A DNA stretch of 64,000 bases from Calliopsis andreniformis (taxonomy: Eukaryota; Arthropoda; Insecta; Hymenoptera; Andrenidae): contig NW_027480494.1 in the NCBI RefSeq assembly GCF_051401765.1, forward strand, positions 744,001-808,000, given 5' to 3'. Positions within the stretch are counted from its first letter, which is position 1. Each line of letters opens with the position of its first letter. Of the stretch, positions 1-14,000 are shown piece by piece. The notes under the pieces were generated by a model. That model had not been told where the DNA came from and did not search any database. It saw only the letters and a list, made by a program, of their open reading frames with translations. Made by a program: the position numbers and the translations under genes.

Positions 1-1800
1 TGGCCATAGCCATAGCAGCCATAGGCATAGCCATAGCCATAGCAGCCATAGCCATAGCCATAGCAGTCATAGCTATAGCCATAGCCATAGCAGCCATAGC
101 CATAGCCATAGCAGCCATTGCAATGGCCATAGCCATAGCAGCCATACCTATGGCCATAGTAGCCAAAGCCGTAGCCATAGCAGCCATAGCCATAGCCATA
201 GCAGACATAGCCACAGCCATTGCAGCCATAGCCATAGCCATAGCAGCCATAGCCATCGCCATAGCCTTAGCAGCAATAGCCATAGACATAGCCATAGCCG
301 CCAAAACCATAGCCGTAGCCATAGCCATAGCAGCCATAGCCATAGCCATAGCAGCCATACCAATGGCCATAGTAGCCAAAGCCGTAGCCATAGCAGCCAT
401 GGCCATAGCCATATCCATAGCGGCCATAGCCATAGCCATAGCAGTCATAGCCATGGCCATAGCCATAGCAGCCATAGCCATAGCCATAGCCATAGCAGCC
501 ATAGCCATAGCCATAGCAGCCATAGCCATAGCAGATATAGCCACAGCCATAGCAGCCATAGCTATAGCCATAGCTGCCATAGGCATAGCCATACCCATAG
601 CAGCCATAGACATAGCCATAGCAGTCATAGCCATAGCCATAGCCATAGCCATAGCAGCCATAGCCATAGCCATAGCAGCCATAGCCATAGCCATAGCAGC
701 CATAGCAATAGCCATAGCAGCCATAACCACAGCCATAGCAGCCATAACCATAGCCATAGCAGCCATAGCCATAGCCATAGCAGTCATAGCCATAGACATA
801 GCCATAGCAGCTATAGCCATAGCCATAGCCATAGCAGACATAGCCATAGCCATAGCAGCCATAGCCATAGCCATACCCATAGCAGCCATAGCCATAGCCA
901 TAGCAATCATGGCCATAGCCGGAGACAAAGCAGCCATAGCCTTAGCCACAGCCATAGAAGCCGTAGCCATAACCATAGCAGCCATAGCCATAGCCATAGC
1001 AGACATAACCACAGCGATAGCAGCCATAGCCATAGCCATAGCTGCCATAGGCATGGCCATAGTAGCCAAAGCCATAGCCATAGCAGCCATAGCCATAGAC
1101 ATTGCCATAGCATCCATAGCCATAGCCATAGCCATGGCCATAGCAGCCAAAGCCATACCCATAGCAGCCATAGCCATAGCCATAGCCATAGCCATAGCAG
1201 CCATAGCCATAGCCGATGCAGCCGTAGCCATAGCCATAGCAGCCATAGCCATAGCCATAGCAGCCATAACCATAGCCATAGCCATAGCCATAGCAGCCAT
1301 AGCCATAGCCGTAGCAGCCATAGCCATAGCCATAGCAGCCATAGCAGCCATAGCGATAGCCATACCCATAGCAGACATAGCCATAGCCATAGCCATAGCA
1401 GCCTTGGCCGTAGCCATAGTCATAGCAGACATAGCCATAGCCATAGCCATAGCAGCCATAGCCTTAGCCATAGCAGCCGTAGCCATAGCAGCCGCCGGCA
1501 TAGCCAAAGCCATAGCAGCCATTGCCATAGCCACTGCAGCCATAACCACAGCCATAGCAGCCATAGCCATAGCCATAGCAGCCATAGGCATATCCATAGC
1601 AGCGAGAGCCTGAGCCGCAGCAGCCGTAGACATAGCCATATCCTTAGCAGCCATAGACATAACCATAGCCATAGCAGCCATAGCTATAGCCAGAGCTGCC
1701 ATAGCCATGGCCATAGTAGCCAAAGCCATAGCCATAGCAGCCATAGCCATAGACATAGACATAGCCATAGCAGCCATAGCCATAGCCATAGCCATAGCCA
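1..1800 (+). repeat. Left-edge array segment, mosaic of modules seen elsewhere
   Basis: This stretch holds only monomers. Its right part (about 1,390-1,740) carries the variants ccttggccgtagcc, gcgagagcc and catatccttagcagcc in the order also found near 24.1-24.5, 26.5-26.8, 46.1-46.4, 53.0-53.3, 61.6-61.9 and 63.0-63.3 kb. Around 360 and 1,050 it has the caatggccatagtagcc and ggcatggccatagtagcc variants common to the rest of the array. At 1,611-1,613 a single A to T change makes gagcctgag where every other copy of this module that I compared has gagccagag. The left end is cut by the window. Confidence 0.85.
123..1613 (+). other. Open Ala-Ile repeat frame, not called as a gene
   Basis: A 496-codon open frame of Ala-Ile repeats. 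It opens at an ATG made by a caatggcc point variant and closes at a TGA made by one A to T change in gagccagag. The same frame resumes at 1,707 without any shift, so these limits are accidental. No ribosome-binding or promoter context can be recognised, since the flanks are the same repeat. Confidence 0.9.
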
Positions 1801-4800
1801 TAGCAGCCATAGCCATAGCCGTAGCAGCCATAGCCATAGCCATAGCAGCCATAGCAGCCATAGCGATAGCCATAGCAGCCATAGCCATAGCCATAGCAGC
1901 CATAGCGATAGCCATAGCAGCCATAGCCATAGCCATACCAGTCATAGCCATAGCCATAGCCATAACAGCCATAGCCATAGCAGCCATAGCCATAGCCATA
2001 GCCATAGCCGTAGCAGCCATAGCCATAGCCATAGCAGCCATAGCCGTAGCCATAGCAGCCATAGCCATAGCCAGAGCAGTCATAGCCACAGCCATAGCAG
2101 TCATGGGCATAGCCATTGCAGCCATAGGCATAGCCATACCCATAGCAGCCATAGCCATAGCCATAGCAGTCATAGCTATAGCCACAGCCATAGCAGCCAT
2201 AGCCATAGCCATAGCCATAGCAGCCATAGCCATAGCCATAGCAGCCATAGCCATAGCCATACCCATTGCAGCCATAGCCATAGCCATAGCCGTCATAGCC
2301 ATAGCCACAGCCATAGCAGCCATAGCCATAGCCATAGCCATAGCAGCCATAGCCATAGCCATAGCAGCCATAGCAATAGCCATAGCAGCCATAACCACAG
2401 CCATAGCAGCCATAGCCATAGCCATAGCAGCCATAGCCATAGCCATAGCAGCCAGAGCCAGAGCCACAGCAGCCGTAGACATAGCCATAGCAGCCGTAGC
2501 GATAGCCATAGCAGCCATAGGCATACCCATAGCAGCCGGAGCCAGAGCCACTGCAGCCGTAGACATAGCCATAGCTTTAGCAGCCATAGCCATAGCCATA
2601 GCCATAGCAGCCATAGCCATAGCCATAGCAGCCATACCAATGGCCATAGTAGCCAAAGCCGTAGCCATAGCAGCCATAGCCATAGCCATATCCATAGCGG
2701 CCATAGCCATAGCCATAGCAGTCATAGCCATAGCCATAGCCATAGCAGCCATGGCCATAGCCATAGCCATAGTAGCCATAGCCATAGCCATAGAAGCCAT
2801 AGCCGTAGCCACAGCAGACATAGCCACAGCCATAGCAGCCATAGCCATAGCCATAGCTGCCATAGGCATAGCCATACCCATAGCAGCCATAGACATAGCC
2901 ATAGCAGTCATAGACATAGCCATAGCCATAACAGCCATAGCCATAGCCATAGCCATAGCAGCCATAGCCATAGCCATAGCAGCCATAGCAATAGCCATAG
3001 CAGCCATAACCACAGCCATAGCAGCCATAGCCATAGCCATAGCAGCCATAGCCATAGCCATAGCAGTTATAGCCATAGACATAGCCATAGCAGCCATAGC
3101 CATAGCCATAGCCATAGCAGCCATAGCCATAGCCATAGCCTTAGGGGCCATAGATATAACCATAGCCATAGCAGCCATAGTAATAGCCATAGCCGCCACA
3201 GCCATGGCCATTGTATCCAAAACCATAGCCATAGCAGCCATAGCCAAAGACATAGCCATAGCAGCCATAGCCATAGCCATAGCCATAGCCATAGCAGCCA
3301 TAGCCATAGCCATAGCAGACATAGCCATAGCCATAGCCATAGCAGCCGTATCCATAGCCATAGTAGCCATAGCCATAGCCATAGCAGCCATAGTCGCCAT
3401 AGCCATAGCAGACATAGCCATAGCCATAGCCATAGCAGCCGTATCCATAGCCATAGTAGCCATAGCCATAGCCATAGCAGCCATAGCCGCCATAGCCATA
3501 GCCATAGCAGCCATAGCCATTGCCATTGCAGCCATTGCCATAGCCATAGCAGCCATAGCCATAGCCATACCCATAGCAGCCATAGCCATAGCCATAGCAG
3601 CCATAGCCATAGCCATAGCAGCCATAGCCATAGCTATAGCAGCCAGAGCCAGAGCCACAGCAGCCGTAGACATAGCCATAGCCTTAGCAGCCATAGCCAT
3701 AACCATAGCTATAGCAGCCATAGCCATAGCAGCCATAGACATATCCATAGCAGCCAGAGCCAGAGCCACAGCAGCCGTAGACATAGCCATAGCATCCATA
3801 GCCATAGCAGCCGTAGCCATAGCCATAGCTGCCATAGTCATAACCTTAGCCATTGCAGCCATAGCCATAGCAGCCATAGCCAAAGCCATAGCAGCCATAG
3901 CCATAGCAGCCGCAGCCATAGCCATAGCCATAGCAGCCATTGCCATAGCCATAGCAGCCATAACCACAGCCATAGCGGCCATAGCCATAGCCATAGCAGC
4001 CAGAGCCATAGCAGCCAGAGCCAGAGCCACAGCAGCCGTAGACATAGCCATAGCCTTAGCAGCCATAGACATAATCATAGCCATAGCAGCCATAGCCATA
4101 GCCACAGCAGCCACAGCCATGGCCATAGTAGCCGAAGCCATAGCCATGGCCATAGTAGCCAAAGCCATTGCCATTGCAGCCATAGCCATAGACATAACCA
4201 TAGACGCCAAAACCATAGCCGTAGCCATAGCCATAGCAGCCATAGCCATAGCCATAGCAGCCATAGCCATAGCAGCCATAGCCACAGTCATAGCAGCCAT
4301 AGCCATAGCCATAGCCATAGCAGCCATAGACATAGCCATAGCAGCCATAGCCATAGCCATACCCATAGCAGCCATAGCCATAGCCATAGCAGCCATAGCC
4401 ATATCCATAGCAGCCATAGCCATAGCCATTGCAGCCATAACCACAGCCACAGCTGCCATAGCCATAGCCATAGCAGCCATAGACATAGCCACAGCAGCCA
4501 GAGGCAGAGCCACAGCAGCCGTAGACATAGCCATAGCCTTAGCAGCCGTAGACATAACCATAGCCATAGCAGCCATAGCCAAAGCCATAGCAGCCATATC
4601 CATGGACATAGTAGCCAAAGCCATAGCCATAGCAGCCATAGCCATAGACATAGCCATAGCAGCCATAGCCGTAGCCATAGCCATAGCCATAGCAGTCATA
4701 GCCATAGCCATAGCTGCCATAGTCATAACCATAGCCATAGAAGCCATAGCCATAGCCATAGCAGCCATAGCCGTAGCCATAGCAGCAATAGCCATAGCCA

Positions 4801-7800
4801 TAGCAGCCATATCCATAGCCATAGCAGCCATAGCGATAGCCATAGCAGCCGTAGGCATAGCCATAGCAGCCATAGCTATATCCATAGTAGACACACACAT
4901 AGCCACAGCCATAGCAGCCATAATCATAGCCATAGCCATAGCAGCCAATGCCATAGCCATAGCCATAGCAGCTGTAGCCATTGCCAAAGCGGCCATAGCC
5001 ATAGCCACAGCAGCCTTAGCCATAGCCATAGCCAGAGCAGCCATAGCCATAGCAGCCGCAGCCATAGCCACAGCCATAGCAGCCATAGCCATAACCATAG
5101 CAGCCATAGCCATAGCCATAGCAGACATAACCACAGCCATAGCAACCATACCCATAGCCATAGCAGCCATAGCCATAGCCATAGCAGCCAGAGCCAGAGC
5201 CACAGCAGCCGTAGTCATAGCCATAGCCTTAGCAGCCATACACAGAACCATAGCCATAGCAGCCACAGCCATAGCCATAGCAGCCATAGTCACAGCCATA
5301 GCAGCCATAGCCACAGCCGTAGCAGCCATAGCCATAGCCATAGCAGCCATAACCATAGCCATAGCAGCCATAGCGATAGCCATAGCAGCCGTAGGCAGAG
5401 CCATAGCAGCCATAGCTATATCCATAGTAGACACACACATAGCCACAGGCATAGCAGCCATAATCATAGCCATAGCCATAGCAGCCAATGCCATAGCCAT
5501 AGCCATAGCAGCTGTAGCCACTGCCACAGCGGCCATAGCCATAGCCACAGCAGCCTTAGCCATAGCCATAGCCACAGCAGCCATAGCCATAGCAGCCGCA
5601 GCCATAGCCATAGCCATAGCAGCCATAGCCAAAGACATAGCCATAGCAGCCATAGCCATAGCCATAGCCATAGCCATAGCAGCCATAGCCATAGCCATAG
5701 CAGACATAGCCATAGCCATAGCCATAGCAGCCGTATACATAGCCATAGTAGCCATAGCAATAGCCATAGCACCCATAGTCGCCATAGCCATAACCTTAGC
5801 AGCCATAGCCATAGCCATAGCAGACATAGCCATAGCCATAGCCATAGCAGCCGTATCCATAGCCATAGTAGCCATAGCCATAGCCATAGCAGCCATAGCC
5901 GCCATAGCTATAGCCATAGCAGCCATAGCCATAGTCATATCAGGCATAGCCGCAGCCATAGCAGCCATAGCCATAGCCATAGCAGCCATAACCACAGCCA
6001 TAGCAGCCATAGCCATAGCCATAGCAGCCATAGCCATAGCCATAGCAGCCATAGCCATAGGCGTAGCAGCCATAGCAGCCATGGCGATAGCCATAGCAGC
6101 CATAGGCATACTCATAGCAGCCGGAGCCAGAGCCACAGCAGCCGTAGGCATAGCCATAGCCTTAGCAGCCATAGCCATAACCATACCCATAGCAGCCATA
6201 GCCATAGCCATAGCAGCAATTGCAATGGCCATAGTAGCCAAAGCCGTAGCCATAGCAGCCATAGGCATAGCCATATCCATAGCAGCCATAGCCATAGCCA
6301 TAGCAGTCATAGCCATAGCCATAGCCATAGCAGCCATAGCCATAGCCATAGCCATAGCAGCCATAGCCATAACCAAAGCAGCCATAGCCACAGCCATAGC
6401 ACCCATAGCCATAGCCATAGCAGCCATAGCCATAGCCATAGCAGCCAGAGCCAGAGCCACAGCAGCCGTAGACATAGCCATAGCCACAGCAGCCATAGCC
6501 ATAACCAAAGCAGCCATAGCCACAGCCATAGCACCCATAGCCATAGCCATAGCAGCCATAGCCATAGCCATAGCAGCCATAGCCATACCCACAGCAGCCA
6601 TAGCCATAGCCATAGCAGTCATAGCCATAGCCATAGCCATAGCAGCCATACCAATGGCCATAGTAGCCAAAGCCGTAGCCATAGCAGCCATAGACATAGA
6701 CATATCCATAGCGGCCATAGCCATAGCCATAGCAGTCATAGCCATAGCCATAGCCATAGCAGCCATGGCCATAGCCATAGCCATAGCAGCCATAGCCATA
6801 GTCATAGCAGCCATAGCCATAGCCATAGCAGACATAGCCACAGCCATAGCAGCCATAGCCATAGCCATAGCAGCCATAGCCATCGCCATAGCCTTAGCAG
6901 CAATAGCCATAGTCATAGCCATAGCCATAGCAGCTATAGCCATAGCCATAGCCATAGCAGCCATTGCCATCGCCATAGCAGCCATAACCACAGCCATAGC
7001 GGCCATAGCCATAGCCGTAGCAGCCAGAGCCATAGCAGCCAGAGCCAGAGCCACAGCAGCCGTAGACATAGCCATGGCCGTAGCAGCCATAGACATAATC
7101 ATAGCCATAGCAGCCATAGCCATAGGCACAGCAGCCACAGCCATGGCCATAGTAGCCAAAGCCATAGACATGGCCATAGTAGCCAAAGCCATAGCCATTG
7201 CAGCCATAGCCATAGACATAGCCATAGCCGCCAAAACCATAGCCGTAGCCATAGCCATAGCAGCCATAGCCATAGCCATAGCAGCCATACCAATGGCCAT
7301 AGTAGCCAAAGCCGTAGCCATAGCAGCCATAGCCATAGCCATATCCATAGCGGCCATAGCCATAGCCATAGCAGTCATAGCCATAGCCATAGCCATAGCA
7401 GCCATAGCCATAGCCATAGCCATAGCCATAGCAGCCATAGCCATAGCCATAGCAGCCATAGCCATAGCCATAGCAGCCATAGCCATAGCCATAGCAGCCA
7501 TAGCCATAGCCATAGCTGCCATAGGCATAGCCACAGCCATAGCAGCCATAGCCATAGCCATAGCCATAGCAGCCATAGCCATAGCCATAGCAGCCATAGC
7601 CATAGCCATACCCATAGCAGCCATAGCCATAGCCATAGCAATCATGGCCATAGCCAGAGACAAAGCAGCCATAGCCATAGCCACAGCCATAGCAGCCATA
7701 GCCATAACCACAGCAGCCATAGCCATAGCCATAGCAGACATAACCACAGCCATAGCAGCCATAGCCATAGTCATAGCTGCCATAGGCATGGCCATAGTAG

Positions 7801-8090
7801 CCAAAGCCATAGCCATAGCAGCCATAGCCATAGACATAGCCATAGCATCCATAGCCATAGCCATAGCCATGGCCATAGCAGCCATAGCCATACCCATAGC
7901 AGCCATAGCCATAGCCATAGCAGTCATAGCCATAGCCATAGCCATAGCCATAGCCATAGCAGCCATAGCCATAGCCGATGCAGCCATAGCCATAGCCATA
8001 GCAGCCATAGCCATCGCCATAGCCTTAGCAGCAATAGCCATAGTCATAGCCATAGCCATAGCAGCTATAGCCATAGCCATAGCCATAGCC
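1800..8090 (+). repeat. Higher-order repeat 1, copy 1 (about 6.29 kb)
   Basis: Diagnostic variants here reappear 6,291 bp downstream at the left side (the gtagcagcc variant at 1,821 matches 8,112; the tcatagctatagccac variant at 2,170 matches 8,461). Further right the offset grows to 7,677 (5,431 to 13,108), 7,707 (7,099 to 14,806), 7,941 (7,641 to 15,582) and 8,049 (7,975 to 16,024), because copy 2 has gained internal duplications. The offset at the left end about equals the length of the unit, so the two copies abut head to tail. Boundaries are placed by eye and may be off by tens of bases. Confidence 0.85.
4351..5700 (+). repeat. 540 bp tandem duplication around two CA-marker modules
   Basis: Two acacacacat markers lie at 4,891 and 5,431, each preceded by agctatatccatagtag and followed by the cataatcatagcc and caatgccatagcc variants. 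The repeat period is 540 bp. The upstream halves differ by several variants (cataggcatagcc against gtaggcagagcc), so the duplication is older than those changes. The same pair with the same 540 bp spacing recurs at 12,568 and 13,108 in the second copy of the 6.3 kb unit, which shows that this duplication came before the 6.3 kb event. Confidence 0.8.
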
Positions 8091-11000
8091 ATAGCAGCCA
8101 TAGCCATAGCCGTAGCAGCCATAGCCATAGCCATAGCAGCCATAGCAGCCATAGCGATAGCCATAGCAGCCATAGCCATAGCCATAGCAGCCATAGCGAT
8201 AGCCATAGCAGCCATAGCCATAGCCATAGCAGTCATAGCCATAGCCATAGCCATAACAGCCATAGCCATAGCAGCCATAGCCATAGCCATAGCCATAGCC
8301 GTAGCAGCCATAGCCATAGCCATAGCAGCCATAGCCGTAGCCATAGCAGCCATAGCCATAGCCAGAGCAGTCATAGCCACAGCCATAGCAGTCATGGCCA
8401 TAGCCATTGCAGCCATAGGCATAGCCATACCCATAGCAGCCATAGCCATAGCCATAGCAGTCATAGCTATAGCCACAGCCATAGCAGCCATAGCCATAGC
8501 CATAGCCATAGCAGCCATAGCCATAGCCATAGCAGCCATAGCCATAGCCATAGCAGCCATAGCCATAGCCATACCCATTGCAGCCATAGCCATAGCCATA
8601 GCCGTCATAGCCATAGCCACAGCCATAGCAGCCATAGCCATAGCCATAGCCATAACAGCCATAGCCATAGCCATAGCAGCCATAGCAATAGCCATAGCAG
8701 CCATAACCACAGCCATAGCAGCCATAGCCATAGCCATAGCAGCCATAGCCATAGCCATAGCAGCCAGAGCCAGAGCCACAGCAGCCGTAGACATAGCCAT
8801 AGCCTCGGCAGCCATAGACATAACCATGGCCATAGCAGCCATAGCCATAGCCATAGCAGCCATAGCCATAGCCATAGCAGCCGTAGCGATAGCCATAGCA
8901 GCCATAGGCATACCCATAGCAGCCGGAGCCAGAGCCACTGCAGCCGTAGACATAGCCATAGCCTTAGCAGCCATAGCCATAGCCATAGCCATAGCAGCCA
9001 TAGCCATAGCCATAGCAGCCATACCAATGGCCATAGTAGCCAAAGCCGTAGCCATAGCAGCCATAGCCATAGCCATATCAATAGCGGCCATAGCCATAGC
9101 CATAGCAGTCATAGCCATAGCCATAGCCATAGCAGCCATGGCCATAGCCATAGCCATAGCAGCCATAGCCATAGCCATAGCAGCCATAGCCGTAGCCACA
9201 GCAGACATAGCCACAGCCATAGCAGCCATAGCCATAGCCATAGCTGCCATAGGCATAGCCATACCCATAGCAGCCATAGACATAGCCATAGCAGTCATAG
9301 ACATAGCCATAGCCATAACAGCCATAGCCATAGCCATAGCCATAGCAGCCATAGCCATACCCATAGCAGCCATAGACATAGCCATAGCAGTTATAGCCAT
9401 AGACATAGCCATAGCAGCCATAGCCATAGCCATAGCCATAGCAGCCATAGCCATAGCCATAGCCTTAGGGGCCATAGACATAACCATAGCCATAGCAGCC
9501 ATAGAAATAGCCATAGCCGCCACAGTCATGGCCATTGTATCCAAAACCATAGCCATAGCAGCCATAGCCAAAGACATAGCCATAGCAGCCATAGCCATAG
9601 CCATAGCCATAGCCATAGCAGCCATAGCCATAGCCATAGCAGACATAGCCATAGCCATAGCCATAGCAGCCGTATCCATAGCCATAGTAGCCATAGCCAT
9701 AGCCATAGCAGCCATAGTCGCCATAGCCATAACCATAGCAGCCATAGTCATAGCCATAGCAGACATAGCCATAGCCATAGCCATAGCAGCCGTATCCATA
9801 GCCATAGTAGCCATAGCCATAGCCATAGCAGCCATAGCCGCCATAGCCATAGCCATAGCAGCCATAGCCATAGCCATTGCAGCCATAGCCATAGCCATAG
9901 CAGCCATAGCCATAGCCATACCCATAGCAGCCATAGCCATAGCCATAGCAGCCATAGCCATAGCCATAGCAGCCATAGCCATAGCTATAGCAGCCAGAGC
10001 CAGAGCCACAGCAGCCGTAGACATAGCCATAGCCTTAGCAGCCATAGCCATAACCATAGCTATAGCAGCCATAGCCATAGCAGCCATAGACATATCCATA
10101 GCAGCCAGAGCCAGAGCCACAGCAGCCGTAGACATAGCCATAGCATCCATAGCCATAGCTGCCGTAGCCATAGCCATAGCTGCCATAGTCATAACCTTAG
10201 CCATTGCAGCCATAGCCATAGCAGCCATAGCCAAAGCCATAGCAGCCATAGCCATAGCAGCCGCAGACATAGCCATAGCCATAGCAGCCATTGCCATAGC
10301 CATAGCAGCCATAACCACAGCCATAGCGGCCATAGCCATAGCCATAGCAGCCAGAGCCATAGCAGCCAGAGCCAGAGCCACAGCAGCCGTAGACATAGCC
10401 ATAGCCTTAGCAGCCATAGACATAATCATAGCCATAGCAGCCATAGCCATAGCCACAGCAGCCACAGCCATGGCCATAGTAGCCGAAGCCATAGCCATGG
10501 CCATAGTAGCCAAAGCCATAGCCATTGCAGCCATAGCCATAGACATAACCATAGCCGCCAAAACCATAGCCGTAGCCATAGCCATAGCAGCCATAGCCAT
10601 AGCCATAGCAGCCATAGCCATAGCCATAGCAGCCATAGCCATAGCAGCCATAGCCACAGTCATAGCAGCCATAGCCATAGCCATAGCCATAGCAGCCATA
10701 GCCATAGCCATAGCAGCCATAGCCATACCCATAGCAGCCATAGACATAGCCATAGCAGTTATAGCCATAGACATAGCCATAGCAGCCATAGCCATAGCCA
10801 TAGCCATAGCAGCCATAGCCATAGCCATAGCCTTAGGGGCCATAGACATAACCATAGCCATAGCAGCCATAGAAATAGCCATAGCCGCCACAGTCATGGC
10901 CATTGTATCCAAAACCATAGCCATAGCAGCCATAGCCAAAGACATAGCCATAGCAGCCATAGCCATAGCCATAGCCATAGCCATAGCAGCCATAGCCATA

Positions 11001-14000
11001 GCCATAGCAGACATAGCCATAGCCATAGCCATAGCAGCCGTATCCATAGCCATAGTAGCCATAGCCATAGCCATAGCAGCCATAGTCGCCATAGCCATAA
11101 CCATAGCAGCCATAGTCATAGCCATAGCAGACATAGCCATAGCCATAGCCATAGCAGCCGTATCCATAGCCATAGTAGCCATAGCCATAGCCATAGCAGC
11201 CATAGCCGCCATAGCCATAGCCATAGCAGCCATAGCCATAGCCATTGCAGCCATAGCCATAGCCATAGCAGCCATAGCCATAGCCATACCCATAGCAGCC
11301 ATAGCCATAGCCATAGCAGCCATAGCCATAGCCATAGCAGCCATAGCCATAGCTATAGCAGCCAGAGCCAGAGCCACAGCAGCCGTAGACATAGCCATAG
11401 CCTTAGCAGCCATAGCCATAACCATAGCTATAGCAGCCATAGCCATAGCAGCCATAGACATATCCATAGCAGCCAGAGCCAGAGCCACAGCAGCCGTAGA
11501 CATAGCCATAGCATCCATAGCCATAGCTGCCGTAGCCATAGCCATAGCTGCCATAGTCATAACCTTAGCCATTGCAGCCATAGCCATAGCAGCCATAGCC
11601 AAAGCCATAGCAGCCATAGCCATAGCAGCCGCAGACATAGCCATAGCCATAGCAGCCATTGCCATAGCCATAGCAGCCATAACCACAGCCATAGCGGCCA
11701 TAGCCATAGCCATAGCAGCCAGAGCCATAGCAGCCAGAGCCAGAGCCACAGCAGCCGTAGACATAGCCATAGCCTTAGCAGCCATAGACATAATCATAGC
11801 CATAGCAGCCATAGCCATAGCCACAGCAGCCACAGCCATGGCCATAGTAGCCGAAGCCATAGCCATGGCCATAGTAGCCAAAGCCATAGCCATTGCAGCC
11901 ATAGCCATAGACATAACCATAGCCGCCAAAACCATAGCCGTAGCCATAGCCATAGCAGCCATAGCCATAGCCATAGCAGCCATAGCCATAGCAGCCATAG
12001 CCACAGTCATAGCAGCCATAGCCATAGCCATAGCCATAGCAGCCATAGACATAGCCATAGCAGCCATAGCCATAGCCATACCCATAGCAGCCATAGCCAT
12101 AGCCATAGCAGCCATAGCCATATCCATAGCAGCCATAGCCATAGCCATTGCAGCCATAACCACAGCCACAGCTGCCATAGCCATAGCCATAGCAGCCATA
12201 GACATAGCCACAGCAGCCAGAGGCAGAGCCACAGCAGCCGTAGACATAGCCATAGCCTTAGCAGCCGTAGACATAACCATAGCCATAGCAGCCATAGCCA
12301 AAGCCATAGCAGCCATATCCATGGACATAGTAGCCAAAGCCATAGCCATAGCAGCCATAGCCATAGACATAGCCATAGCAGCCATAGCCGTAGCCATAGC
12401 CATAGCCATAGCAGTCATAGCCATAGCCATAGCTGCCATAGCCATAGTCATAGCAGCCATAGCCATAGCCACAGCCATATCAGCCATATCCATGGCCATA
12501 GCAGCCATAGCGATAGCCATAGCAGCCGTAGGCAGAGCCATAGCAGCCATAGCTATATCCATAGTAGACACACACATAGCCACAGCCATAGCAGCCATAA
12601 TCATAGCCATAGCCATAGCAGCCAATGCCATAGCCATAGCCATAGCAGCTGTAGCCATTGCCAAAGCGGCCATAGGCATGGCCACAGCAGCCTTAGCCAT
12701 AGCCATAGCCAGAGCAGCCATAGCCATAGCAGCCGCAGCCATAGCCACAGCCATAGCAGCCATAGCCATAACCATAGCAGCCATAGCCATAGCCATAGCA
12801 GACATAACCACAGCCATAGCAACCATAGCCATAGCCATAGCAGCCATAGCCATAGCCATAGCAGCCAGAGCCAGAGCCACAGCAGCCGTAGTCATAGCCA
12901 TAGCCTTAGCAGCCATACACAGAACCATAGCCATAGCAGCCACAGCCATAGCCATAGCAGCCATAGTCACAGCCATAGCAGCCATAGCCACAGCCGTAGC
13001 AGCCATAGCCATAGCCATAGCAGCCATAACCATAGCCATAGCAGCCATAGCGATAGCCATAGCAGCCGTAGGCAGAGCCATAGCAGCCATAGCTATATCC
13101 ATAGTAGACACACACATAGCCACAGGCATAGCAGCCATAATCATAGCCATAGCCATAGCAGCCAATGCCATAGCCATAGCCATAGCAGCTGTAGCCACTG
13201 CCACAGCGGCCATAGCCATAGCCACAGCAGCCTTAGCCATAGCCATAGCCACAGCAGCCATAGCCATAGCAGCCGCAGCCATAGCCATAGCCATAGCAGC
13301 CATAGCCAAAGACATAGCCATAGCAGACATAGCCATAGCCATAGCCATAGCCATAGCAGCCATAGCCATAGCCATAGCAGACATAGCCATAGCCATAGCC
13401 ATAGCAGCCGTATACATAGCCATAGTAGCCATAGCAATAGCCATAGCACCCATAGTCGCCATAGCCATAACCTTAGCAGCCATAGCCATAGCCATAGCAG
13501 ACATAGCCATAGCCATAGCCATAGCAGCCGTATCCATAGCCATAGTAGCCATAGCCATAGCCATAGCAGCCATAGCCGCCATAGCTATAGCCATAGCAGC
13601 CATAGTAGACACAGCCATAGCCATAGCAGCCATAGCCATAGTCATATCAGGCATAGCCGCAGCCATAGCAGCCATAGCCATAGCCATAGCAGCCATAACC
13701 ACAGCCATAGCAGCCATAGCCATAGCCATAGCAGCCATAGCCATAGCCATAGTAGCCATAGCCATAGGCGTAGTAGCCATAGCAGCCATAGCGATAGCCA
13801 TAGCAGCCATAGGCATACTCATAGCAGCCGGAGCCAGAGCCACAGCAGCCGTAGGCATAGCCATAGCCTTAGCAGCCATAGCCATAACCATACCCATAGC
13901 AGCCATAGCCATAGCCATAGCAGCAATTGCAATGGCCATAGTAGCCAAAGCCGCAGCCATAGCAGCCATAGGCATAGCCATATCCATAGCAGCCATAGCC

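Noticed and set aside
148..363. Leu-Trp frames on the minus strand
   Set aside because: CTA-TGG is another phase of the same hexamer. These frames are short because TGG is one step from a stop, and they overlap all the other frames.
4881..4900. Promoter-like TATA element (agctatatccatag) before the CA marker
   Set aside because: It is a point variant of the monomer copied with the module 22 times. No initiator, gene or other signal lies downstream.
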